Assembly (NCBI GenBank): GCA_937915865.1 | Contig: CALGIG010000054.1 | Coordinates: 62,001 to 126,000, forward strand | Origin: an uncultured Prolixibacteraceae bacterium | Lineage (GTDB): Bacteria > Bacteroidota > Bacteroidia > Bacteroidales > Prolixibacteraceae | Reading direction: 5' to 3' | DNA: 64,000 nucleotides | Shown here: positions 1-8,011 of the stretch, piece after piece | Position numbering within the stretch: the stretch's first letter is position 1 | Layout: the number at the start of each line of letters is the position of its first letter | Position numbers and translations under genes: made by a program | Notes under the pieces: generated by a model | Told to the model about the DNA's origin: nothing | What the model saw: only the letters and a program-made list of their open reading frames with translations | Database searches by the model: none

Positions 1-621
1 ACTTTTTCTTTCAATTTTATCAAAAACCAGGTCTGTCAACCATTCAATGACCTCGATAAATTCTTCACGCTCATTTTTCCGCGTCAGGTCGGTTTCACAA
101 AAGGTAGATTTTTCCCGGTGTAAAATCAGATAATAAATTGACGAGATCAGTATCGCGATAATAAAGTTAAACTTTACCCCGTAATCATCCAGTAACGAAC
201 GGTATTGATCAAAAATTCCCTTGGCAAGAATCTCTCTTTTTATGGCCACATTGGTTGTAAAATCATCCTGGTCGCCTAGCTCCCAAAGTAAAAGCTGCTG
301 GAGTTCTTTATTTGAATATATGACCTTAACCTGATCGGCCAGCATGTACTTCATAAAAGCCCGTTTGTCTTTTATTGCTTCACTGCCGTGTTCTTTCAGT
401 GCCATGAACCAGAAGTCCTGCTTTTCAACGTATGCCTCCAGAAGCTTGTTGAAATCTTCGAAATTTCTGTAAATAACATTTTTGTCCACCTTGGCTTCTT
501 CGGCTACCAGGTTGATCCCCAACTTCGCAAACCCATGCTTCTTCAGCACTGAACCCACGGCATCAATCAGTTCCATTTTTACAGCAATCGTATTTCTCCG
601 TCGCCTTTTTTCAACGTTCAT
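1..621 (-). CDS. TetR/AcrR-family transcriptional regulator (3' end cut by window edge)
   Basis: An open frame of 207 codons runs from an ATG at 621-619 to the left edge with no stop, so the C-terminus is missing. The N-terminal 65 residues look like a TetR DNA-binding domain: a basic start, a helix ending in HGFAKLGI, then the helix-turn-helix EEAKVDKNVIYRNF followed by FEDFNKLLEAY. The rest is helical, as in the ligand-binding half of TetR proteins. It starts 26 bp after the stop of the alpha-oxoamine synthase on the same strand, so the two are probably cotranscribed. It may control that gene, but the effector is unknown. The family call is by motif only. Confidence 0.8.
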   Translation of the reverse strand, partial: MNVEKRRRRNTIAVKMELIDAVGSVLKKHGFAKLGINLVAEEAKVDKNVIYRNFEDFNKLLEAYVEKQDFWFMALKEHGSEAIKDKRAFMKYMLADQVKVIYSNKELQQLLLWELGDQDDFTTNVAIKREILAKGIFDQYRSLLDDYGVKFNFIIAILISSIYYLILHREKSTFCETDLTRKNEREEFIEVIEWLTDLVFDKIERKS

Positions 622-647
622 AAAATTATTAGTCAGGTATGTTTTAG

Positions 648-1898
648 TTAATCGATAAAATTAAGCGTTTTATTGATGATCGACAATGTTTCACAGAATT
701 TATCCAGGTCGTCTTTTGTATGCTGGGCTGTAATGTTCAATCTTAACCTTGAATCTTTAAGTTTGACCGCAGGGTAGGTGGCAGGAATAATATAAATCCC
801 TCTTTCCAATAACTGCCGGGCCACAACCTTTGTTTTCTCATCATCCCTGACCATAACGGGTATAATGGGAGACTCCGACCGGCCAATGTCAAATCCCCGC
901 TCAATAAGTTGTTTCTTGATATACCTGGTATTGTCCCATAGCTTTTGGATTATCTGGGGTTCTTCTGTGAATAAATCGATAGCTTTGGATGCTGCTGCAA
1001 CAATGGGGGGAGCGACAGATGCTGAAAACGTGTTCGACCGGGAAAAGTGTTTCATGTATTTAATAAGTTGCCTGTTCCCGACGGCATATCCCCCGCCTGT
1101 TCCCATCGATTTACTGAGGGTGCCCGTTATTAAGTCCACTTTATCCTCAACCCCAAAATGATTTACTGTCCCTTTCCCATTTTTACCAAACACTCCGGCG
1201 CCATGTGCATCGTCAACAAACATGTAGGCCCCATACTTTTTTGCCATCTCGGATATTTCTGCCAAACGGGGTAAATCCCCATCCTGCGAATAAACACCGT
1301 CAACTATAACTGCAATATTCCGGTAGTTGCCTTTTGAACGCTGCAATACGGATTCAAGATATTCCACATCATTGTGCCTGAATATCTTCACATTGGTCTT
1401 GATTAAGCCGTCATAAATGCTGGCATGCACAAACATATCGACAACGGCAATGTCCATTTTTCCCAAAAGAAGCTGAAAGACTCCGATATTGGCAGAATAC
1501 CCCGAAGAGTACAAAATGGCTGCTTCCTTACCGTGAAGACGGGCAAGTTTTTGTTCTAAATCCAAATGGATATCAGTGGCGCCACCGATGACAGGAGAAG
1601 CACAGGTTCCAATCCCGTATTTCCCGATTGCGTTCTGAGCTGCTTCAATAACTTTGGGATGACGGTTCATTCCCAGATAATTATTTGAAACAAAACTTAT
1701 TGTTTTGCGGGTTTCTCCCGTGTACCGGTCAATGACGTCCATTTTTGAGCCGATAGCTGTCTTACAGGTAATGTCAAAGGCATTGGATTTGTACCGGTCC
1801 ATTTGATCAATAAACAATTGAAAATGATCGGCAGTTGAATAGATGTCCTTATCAGGAATGTCTATGAAATCTCTCGGGGTATATACTTTGTCTTGCAT
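648..1898 (-). CDS. Alpha-oxoamine synthase (serine palmitoyltransferase / KBL / BioF-like PLP enzyme)
   Basis: 416 aa, the usual length of fold-type I PLP enzymes that condense an amino acid with an acyl-CoA. Visible signatures are SNNYLGM near residue 71, the stacking histidine in VHAS (about 159), the cofactor aspartate in VDDAHGAGVFG (about 230) and the PLP lysine in TGTLSKSMGTGGGY (K263). The SESPIIPVMVRD segment and the C-terminal HTKDDLD block resemble Bacteroidota serine palmitoyltransferases, so sphingolipid long-chain base synthesis is plausible. Glycine C-acetyltransferase or 8-amino-7-oxononanoate synthase cannot be excluded, because no biotin or threonine genes are adjacent. A TetR regulator follows directly downstream on the same strand. 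Confidence 0.85.
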   Translation of the reverse strand: MQDKVYTPRDFIDIPDKDIYSTADHFQLFIDQMDRYKSNAFDITCKTAIGSKMDVIDRYTGETRKTISFVSNNYLGMNRHPKVIEAAQNAIGKYGIGTCASPVIGGATDIHLDLEQKLARLHGKEAAILYSSGYSANIGVFQLLLGKMDIAVVDMFVHASIYDGLIKTNVKIFRHNDVEYLESVLQRSKGNYRNIAVIVDGVYSQDGDLPRLAEISEMAKKYGAYMFVDDAHGAGVFGKNGKGTVNHFGVEDKVDLITGTLSKSMGTGGGYAVGNRQLIKYMKHFSRSNTFSASVAPPIVAAASKAIDLFTEEPQIIQKLWDNTRYIKKQLIERGFDIGRSESPIIPVMVRDDEKTKVVARQLLERGIYIIPATYPAVKLKDSRLRLNITAQHTKDDLDKFCETLSIINKTLNFID

Positions 1899-1997
1899 GG
1901 CGAAAATGATTAATTTGGTTCTTTAAACACTTTTAAGTTTCGAATATAATTGAATAATGTCTTTTTTTAATGATTCTATATTAAATATTTAAAAAAT

Positions 1998-2273
1998 CTA
2001 AATGTCACTATTTCTGATAAATTCATTGATGTGATCGGTTGTGTAAAATGTCTTGCCGCCAACTCTTAAATACTTTAAAGTTCCTTTTGATCGATACCTT
2101 TGTAATGTTCTCTTGTTAATATTCAACAATTGGCAAAGGTCCTGGTTATCCAGCAACTTTAGGGTTTTCCCGGGTTGGTCGGGTAATAGCTGATCTGCCT
2201 TCTTATGGAGCAGTTCAATTTGTTCCAATATCCGCTCCATGTAATTTTCAAATTCTTCCCTTTCAATGTTCAT
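1998..2273 (-). CDS. Small helix-turn-helix protein, excisionase/MerR-like (HTH_17 type)
   Basis: 91 aa. After a helical N-terminus (1-30), residues 41-75 carry the pattern of Bacteroidota element-borne helix-turn-helix proteins: LLDNQDLCQLLNINKRTLQR, then YRSKGTLKYLRVGGKTFY and a closing helix. Such proteins act as excisionase-like directionality factors or small regulators of conjugative and mobilizable elements. It lies just downstream of an RteC-like gene on the same strand, which supports a mobile-element origin. The ATG start at 2273 is preceded by an A/T-rich leader. DNA-binding is a family-based inference. Confidence 0.75.
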   Translation of the reverse strand: MNIEREEFENYMERILEQIELLHKKADQLLPDQPGKTLKLLDNQDLCQLLNINKRTLQRYRSKGTLKYLRVGGKTFYTTDHINEFIRNSDI

Positions 2274-2353
2274 AGTTCGTGGGTTTTAATTTATACCCAC
2301 AAATTTGACCCAAGTGGAAAAGTCAGACAGGATACTTACTGGTAAGTACCCTG

Positions 2354-2985
2354 CTAATTTTCATCCAGGCGCTCTAATTTATTATTGAATTCTGTCATCA
2401 TTTCGTTAAGGAAAAAGGACCGGGATTCCATATTAATTTTCTCTGGTGACCGGGCTGTCATCTTTTTGATTGATGAATGATAACCCGGAAGTGAGATATT
2501 GAATGCCTGGCTAAAAAAGCCTATCAATTCTTTTAGCGAAATTTTGCCGTGATTGATACTCATGGTGAGGTACAACGCATAAATCAGTTCAAGCAGTGCG
2601 TATTTACTTGCCGTCCAGGAAAGGGGTGTCCCTTTATAAATATTTAGGTTCAGATTGTTTGTACCAGTCGTCTCGTTCCCCCTTAATTTGGTACATTCAA
2701 TTTCGACATCCACATAATGGATAAGGTGGTCCAGAAATGAAAGCAAATCAGGAGCGGGCTTTTTTTTTCAACGATCAAGGTTTTGCTTATCCACTCAACA
2801 GATAATTTAAGATGATACCATTCTCTATATTCCTCGGCTTGGCTCTGCCCTCGCAGTCGATAACTCACTATTAACGTCCTCCATCTTTCAATTAACTTTC
2901 CCATTTCCTGGGAACGGACTTCTACCTTCTGATCAAATAACCCTGTAACTTCATTTAAAAATATTTTTAGAGATTTATTTTTCAT
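2354..2985 (-). pseudogene. rteC: RteC-like mobile-element regulator, frameshifted
   Basis: Two minus-strand frames together make one RteC-like protein. The upstream frame (2985 to about 2760) gives the N-terminal helical part, including RWRTLIVSYRLRGQ. The downstream frame (to 2354) gives the conserved C-terminal part with PLSWTASKYALLELIYALY and FFSQAFNISLPGYHSS. The frames meet at a nine-base A run on the coding strand (2760-2768), so a single-base slip accounts for the break. RteC proteins regulate excision of Bacteroides conjugative transposons such as CTnDOT. The gene may be dead, restored by slippage, or a sequencing error in the homopolymer. The adjacent HTH gene fits the element context. 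Confidence 0.65.
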
Positions 2986-3124
2986 GACGTTGGCATTTTA
3001 TAATTTTTCATTTTAATCATGTGAACTTACGTCATTGCAATAGTTCAAATTTGACATTTAAGAAAATCACCAGTTAACTTGTTTAAAAACGAGCCAGTTG
3101 ATGCATATCTAAACTAATTCCGAT

Positions 3125-3382
3125 TTATATTATTTTAAAAGATAAAATATTGAAGTATCGTAACTTCCGTAGTTGTTGGAACGGTGCGAATAGAAGCGTT
3201 TTATTGTTTATTATATCATTATATCTGAACATAAACTGATTGCATAGTTGATGGAAAAGAGTTTCGATTCGTTTCTTACCTTCGTAAAGACGTATGCGAA
3301 AGGTCCTTGTGGTTACTTCTTTGGGATGTTTCCAACCGAATATTGAATGAGGAAAATAATTAAAGTTGATTTTTTTTAACAT
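3125..3382 (-). CDS. Hypothetical short protein, doubtful
   Basis: An 85-aa frame starting MLKKINFNYFPHSIF. I recognise no family. It is basic and aromatic-rich, with no signal peptide or clear domain. It lies between an RteC-like pseudogene and the decayed 3' end of a GH2 gene, in a stretch that looks rearranged, so it may be a fragment of a lost mobile-element gene or not a gene at all. Confidence 0.2.
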   Translation of the reverse strand: MLKKINFNYFPHSIFGWKHPKEVTTRTFRIRLYEGKKRIETLFHQLCNQFMFRYNDIINNKTLLFAPFQQLRKLRYFNILSFKII

Positions 3383-3409
3383 TTAGCCCTTACATGGAGC
3401 CCCGGCGTA

Positions 3410-4454
3410 AATTCGCTTCGCTTAGCCGGTATCGGCAATTAGCAGAACCCGCATGTACTTACCATAGAACCTGGTTCACTACCAATCACCGCTTTGTTGG
3501 GCTCCATCTGGCGGGCCAGACTTTAGTGGCATCCGTAGTTCCAGCTATGCAATCGTAAAAGTCGAAATGACGACCAATGGCGCTGTTCAGATTGTTGCAG
3601 GCCATAGTCACAGGGTGTGTCAGGTCATATTTGCATACATAATTAATCATGGCTTGTAAACGATGAAATCCGTTATTGTTGTTGTATTGCACATCGACCA
3701 TTTCGTTGCCAACACTCCAGATTAAGAATGTCGGCCTTTCTATCGTATTTATCGAAAGCCTCATCGAAAACCAACATCCCCATCCTGTCGCAGAGCTCGC
3801 AAAGCTAGAGTGCAGCCAAGCTGTGACTGGTACGGATAGCATTGCAACCCATCGATTTCATAATTTTGATCTGGCGCTCCATTGCGCGCGAATAGAAAGC
3901 GGCGCCCACCGGCCCCTGTTCTGATGGAGGTTGACGCCTTTCAGTTGTACCCGCTGATCATTCAGGTACAAACCGTTCTCGCGCGTGTCGGCATGAATGG
4001 CGAGGATATTTTTGCCTTTAAAATTCACAAGTTGGGTTACATCGAGGTAAAACGAATTCTAACCATAGTCCCATTTGCCGGCGAGTTGTCCATTTAGAAA
4101 TATCTCTGGTCGTGAAAGGATTCCATCGAAAATCAGGATGATGTTTTTCCCAGACCAGGCAACGGGAATGTTCAGCGTCTTACGGTACCAGCCTTCGCCT
4201 TTCCAAGGAAGTTTGCCGGTATCACCATTGCCGTCGATAACAGTTGGTTCGCCAATAGCCCAATCGTGGGGAACAGTTATATCCTGCCACTTAGAATCGT
4301 CGAATTTGATTTGAGCGGCTTTTTCATTGCTGCCTTTGGCGAATTTCCATCCGCTTTGCAAGGTGATCATTTCGCGGGGTTGCCCGAGAGTCGACAGGCA
4401 TCCGAATAGGAGAAACGCTGTAGCAATTTGAGTTAAATAGTTTCCTAATTTCAT
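3410..4454 (-). pseudogene. Decayed glycoside hydrolase family 2 (beta-galactosidase-like)
   Basis: The start is sound: an ATG at 4454, a signal peptide and the GH2 sugar-binding domain (LQSGWKFAKGS, VPHDWAIGEP, WYRKTLNIP, FLNGQLAGKWDYG). A TAG then stands where the family usually has tyrosine. The same frame continues with NSFYLDVTQLV, and after a missing segment resumes at LYLNDQRVQLKGVNLHQ. Another frame holds AMERQIKIMKSMGCNAIRTS and RMGMLVFDEAFDKYD, and yet another holds IWSVGNE, the GNE that includes the general acid/base. The final traces resemble PNKAVIGSE, ending near 3410-3450. The total is about 1 kb where GH2 enzymes usually need 2.4-3 kb, so it carries frameshifts, a stop and internal deletions. 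It is probably inactive. Confidence 0.8.
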
Positions 4455-4478
4455 AGTATTTCAGATTTAGTGTTTAAT

Positions 4479-6665
4479 TCAAGGTTCATCAACAAATTGT
4501 CGGATTTCATCAGCCCAAATCTGGTAGCCTTTTTCTGTAGGATGGCAAAAGTCGTTCTCGATTTCTTTTGGCAAAGTGCCATCCGGAGCGAGCATTTTAG
4601 GCCCAATATCCAGCAGATCGATATTATTCTCGCGGGCAAAAATCTCCAGTTGTTTATTAATCTCGTTAATCAACTGGCGGCGCGGATGATCTGGGTTCTC
4701 TTCGCGGGGGAAAACTTTCATCAGTACGAGGTGTGCTCCCGGCACTTTCGAGCGAAGACGCATACAAACGGCACGAATTCCCTCTACAATTTCAGCGGCC
4801 GAGTTCATGCGGGCATTAGCTGTTTCGCTGGTATTGTTGGTGCCCAGATGCATGATGATGGTTCGCGGATGAAGCCCGTCGATTTCGCCATGATCGAGCC
4901 GCCACAGCACATTTTGAGTGCGATCCCAACCAAAGCCCAGGTTCAGTACCCGGTGATTGCCAAATACCGACGCCCATGCATTCGGGCCATTGGGTTTGCG
5001 CGATTTTCCATCGGCATATTTCAGTTTGGGTTCGCCTCCCCAAAAATGGGTGATCGAATTGCCAATCAGCACAATTTCTGGATTGATCGAATCTTTCAGG
5101 CGCAATACTTCAGAGTGGCGGTTCCACCAGTTGTAACTGTCGTTTTCGAGCTTCGATACCGGAACCATGGCCGAATTTACAGGGATGTCGGTATCACGGG
5201 ACTGATCGCCCATCAACTGCGCAAGCAGCGGCTCCATGGCCTGCGCCCAGGCTTTTGCTCCGGCCGGACTCGGATGCAGCCAATCGGGCATTTGGTCGAG
5301 ATTGATCGAGCCATCCAGATTCAGGAAAACATGATTGACGTCGCAGTAAAAGATGTTTTTGTTGTCGGCCAGCTTGGAAACGATGTCTGAAGCCCGTTCC
5401 AAAATTGCCCGGTGCGAGGTTGGATTTGGGCCTCCATAGCAACCCGGAAAGCAGCGCATGACAATGATTTTGGTCTGAGGAAGTTTCTCGCGCAACAGTT
5501 TCACAATGGTTTCAATGCCACCGGCTAACTGACCTACGGTGTGGCGTGTTGGATAATTCTTTTCATCTATGTTGTTGGTACCAATTTCAACAATAGCAAC
5601 TTTCGGTGACTGGCTTTCCAATGGTAAGTTCTGAATTTCCCACACGAGGTTTTCTGTGCGATAAGCGCTTGTTCCCAGATTCAGGGCATTTCGTGGTGCA
5701 AAAAACTGGTTCCAAACCGGTTGATACTCGGGCTTTTCGAAGTTGTGAGTAATCGAATTTCCGAACATCAGCAAATCGTACTTATTGGTTTTCAAAAGCT
5801 CCACCTTTTCAGCATGGCGCTTTTTGGCGTATCCTTCCACCGGAACGGTTGCCGGATTTGGCGTTTGAACCACTTGTTCCGGATTCGATTTCAGGAAAGT
5901 TTTAATCAGTTCTGGTAAATTCGATTTTTCTTCGAGCGGATTGGCATCGCTGTTTGAAGTAAACTGGCTTTCAGCAATTAAACTGAAAGTAGCCTGTCCG
6001 TCGTAGCCTTTCCATGTTTTGGCAAATTCCTGTCCGCAGCGAACCAGATCCTTGTTTTCATCTGCCGCAAACGAAACAAAAAGCTGTGCTTTGGGATGAA
6101 CCGGAGGCATCACAGCCGGATAAACGGTGCCCTTCAAGGTTTCATTTAGGTATTCCGGAGAAATCAGGATCAGCTTATTAGGTTGCTCATTTTCGGATAG
6201 GCGCTGAACAGCGCGTGCCGCCAAATGCCCACCAGAACCAATTCCGCATAAAACCAGTTGCTTATTATTCAGACCAAAAGATTTTATATCAGTTTTCAGT
6301 TTTCGAATAGTTTGCAGTGCATCGGCCAACGCCAGATTTCGAGAATCGACTGATCCGATGCGGTATTCGAGCAGAGCCACGTCAAATCCTTCTGCATTCA
6401 TGAATTGAGCGACTTTCTCTCCCTGGTTTTTGATATTCAATGCTTTGTATTCGCCGCCCGGGAAAAGTAAAACGGTTCCTTTGGGTAAATTCAATTTAGC
6501 AGGTGTTATTCGTAAAACCTGCTGACCGGGTTTGTTCTTCTCTTTCAGTACCTGCCCATCAACAGTTAAATAGTATGGACCTTTTGATGCTGTTGTATTT
6601 CTAGAGAAGGAATCCAAAGAGGCTACAACAAACAACGCAATGAAAAAATGAGTAAGGTATTTCAT
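4479..6665 (-). CDS. Secreted three-domain esterase: alpha/beta-hydrolase-like domain plus two SGNH/GDSL domains
   Basis: 728 aa with a signal peptide (1-20). Residues 35-265 resemble an alpha/beta-hydrolase of the BD-FAE/acetyl xylan esterase type (LLFPGGEY near 66, then GIGSGGHLA at 141-149). The usual nucleophile motif is GFSAGGHLA, so the serine position is glycine here and this domain may be inactive. Two SGNH hydrolase domains follow. The first has GNSIT at 302-306, GTNN at 362-365 and DWLHP at 461-465. The second has GNSIT at 535-539, GTNN at 608-611 and DFCHP at 705-709. SGNH enzymes of this sort remove acetyl or other acyl groups from glycans, and platelet-activating-factor acetylhydrolase-like families look similar. 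It follows the SGNH, GH3 and permease genes on the same strand. Confidence 0.85.
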   Translation of the reverse strand: MKYLTHFFIALFVVASLDSFSRNTTASKGPYYLTVDGQVLKEKNKPGQQVLRITPAKLNLPKGTVLLFPGGEYKALNIKNQGEKVAQFMNAEGFDVALLEYRIGSVDSRNLALADALQTIRKLKTDIKSFGLNNKQLVLCGIGSGGHLAARAVQRLSENEQPNKLILISPEYLNETLKGTVYPAVMPPVHPKAQLFVSFAADENKDLVRCGQEFAKTWKGYDGQATFSLIAESQFTSNSDANPLEEKSNLPELIKTFLKSNPEQVVQTPNPATVPVEGYAKKRHAEKVELLKTNKYDLLMFGNSITHNFEKPEYQPVWNQFFAPRNALNLGTSAYRTENLVWEIQNLPLESQSPKVAIVEIGTNNIDEKNYPTRHTVGQLAGGIETIVKLLREKLPQTKIIVMRCFPGCYGGPNPTSHRAILERASDIVSKLADNKNIFYCDVNHVFLNLDGSINLDQMPDWLHPSPAGAKAWAQAMEPLLAQLMGDQSRDTDIPVNSAMVPVSKLENDSYNWWNRHSEVLRLKDSINPEIVLIGNSITHFWGGEPKLKYADGKSRKPNGPNAWASVFGNHRVLNLGFGWDRTQNVLWRLDHGEIDGLHPRTIIMHLGTNNTSETANARMNSAAEIVEGIRAVCMRLRSKVPGAHLVLMKVFPREENPDHPRRQLINEINKQLEIFARENNIDLLDIGPKMLAPDGTLPKEIENDFCHPTEKGYQIWADEIRQFVDEP

Positions 6666-6687
6666 GAAAAAATTCGTCCGGTTAAAA

Positions 6688-7983
6688 TTATTGTTGAGTA
6701 TTTATTTTTTTTGGCTTGATAAGTTCACCGTCAATAAAAATCTTTCCAACATACCAATTGTTTTCCTTGTATTTATTCGGATTTTGAGCAAAATCTTCTT
6801 TGTTTGTCAGGATAGATTTTTTATCGAACGGATCGGATAAAATGCGGAATAATACCTTATGATTTTTATTTTCCAGCTTATCAATCAAAAAATAGTTCAT
6901 CCGCCACGAATTACAGTATTTATCAAACCTTGAAATAGTATCTTTTACTGCGTCATCAATTTCAACTATTACTTTACCAACATCAGGCCCTAAAATATCA
7001 TAAACTCCGATTGCTTGCCCTCTAAATTGGACTTCAAGAAATTCACCGGTATGGTTTGTTTTTATAATTTGATCTAAGTATTTGGCAAATCCCGAAAACA
7101 TGGGATTATCCTTAACTTGAACGATTTCCCAATTTTTGCTCAATGTAACTTGGTCAAGTTCAATCATCCGGGCGTTCGTGTAGTAATCTGGAGTAAGCGG
7201 TTTGCCCGGAACATGTTTTATTAACTTTCCATTTTTTTGAGGTATCATGGTTTCAAATGAACGTCTAAGCACTTCCTGATAGATTAAATGACCAGTTTCA
7301 ATGTAAGGATGTACCCCATCAGGGCTGAAAACTTTTGTTCCGTTCAATATTTTGAATTCATTTTTGAAAATTAACTGTTCGTTTGATATTTGCGAAGCTA
7401 CTTCAAAACCAAAGTTGATAGTTGGGATTTTATAATTCTCAGCTACTTTTTCCATAGTTGAAGCCGAATTCGGTAATTTGAAGCTTTGCCCATCATCTAG
7501 AAATTTATTTATAATTGTATATACAAAACAAATATCAGTAGTTGGATTTTGCTCCCATATTTGTCGGACTATTCCTTCCATCGATCGGATAATTTTTTCA
7601 GATGGAGTATTGCCATCATTTGCAGCAAATTCAACAAAAACCAAATCAGGCTTATATTGAAGAACATGCTCTTTTATCCTAAATACACCAAAATCGGAGC
7701 CAGTACCGCCGATAGCAGCATTAATTTCTTTAAAACCGGCTTTAGGGAAACGCTGCTTAAACCATTCGAGTGAATACACACGCCAGCCTTTTTGCGCGGT
7801 TATACTACCACCGAGATAAGCTACTTTAATAGAATCTCCCTTTAGGGCTTTAGCAAAGAAGTTCGGTAAACCACCTCGTCTATTTAATTCATGTAATTTG
7901 CCCATACCTTTATTGGGTGAGGCAACTGCAACAATTGAAAGAATACTAAACAATACGCAACAGGTAATTATTACTTTTTTCAT
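6688..7983 (-). CDS. Secreted SGNH/GDSL-family hydrolase
   Basis: 431 aa with an N-terminal signal peptide ending near residue 22. It carries the SGNH catalytic blocks: YLGGSITAQ with the nucleophile at S60, IGGTGSDFG at 91-99 (oxyanion glycine), EFAANDG at 118-124 (oxyanion Asn) and SPDGVHP at 220-226 (Asp/His). The C-terminal 150 residues form an extra beta-rich domain (EFLEVQFRGQAIGVYDILGP), typical of Bacteroidota carbohydrate esterases. The likely job is removal of acyl groups from polysaccharide in the periplasm or at the cell surface. It lies 22 bp upstream of the three-domain esterase and 28 bp downstream of the GH3 gene, consistent with one transcript. The substrate cannot be named. 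Confidence 0.85.
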   Translation of the reverse strand: MKKVIITCCVLFSILSIVAVASPNKGMGKLHELNRRGGLPNFFAKALKGDSIKVAYLGGSITAQKGWRVYSLEWFKQRFPKAGFKEINAAIGGTGSDFGVFRIKEHVLQYKPDLVFVEFAANDGNTPSEKIIRSMEGIVRQIWEQNPTTDICFVYTIINKFLDDGQSFKLPNSASTMEKVAENYKIPTINFGFEVASQISNEQLIFKNEFKILNGTKVFSPDGVHPYIETGHLIYQEVLRRSFETMIPQKNGKLIKHVPGKPLTPDYYTNARMIELDQVTLSKNWEIVQVKDNPMFSGFAKYLDQIIKTNHTGEFLEVQFRGQAIGVYDILGPDVGKVIVEIDDAVKDTISRFDKYCNSWRMNYFLIDKLENKNHKVLFRILSDPFDKKSILTNKEDFAQNPNKYKENNWYVGKIFIDGELIKPKKINTQQ

Positions 7984-8011
7984 ATTATTCTCTATTTTGT
8001 TTACAATAATT

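Noticed and set aside
1998..3125. Second copy of the tRNA-Arg 3' end as an attachment-site repeat for the island
   Set aside because: I looked for the tRNA T-arm/acceptor sequence near the RteC end and did not find it, so the island borders remain unproven.
4470..5390. Long plus-strand open frame (306 codons) opposite the three-domain esterase
   Set aside because: It mirrors the coding frame of the esterase, has no domain or signal that I recognise, and the minus-strand gene has full SGNH motifs across it.
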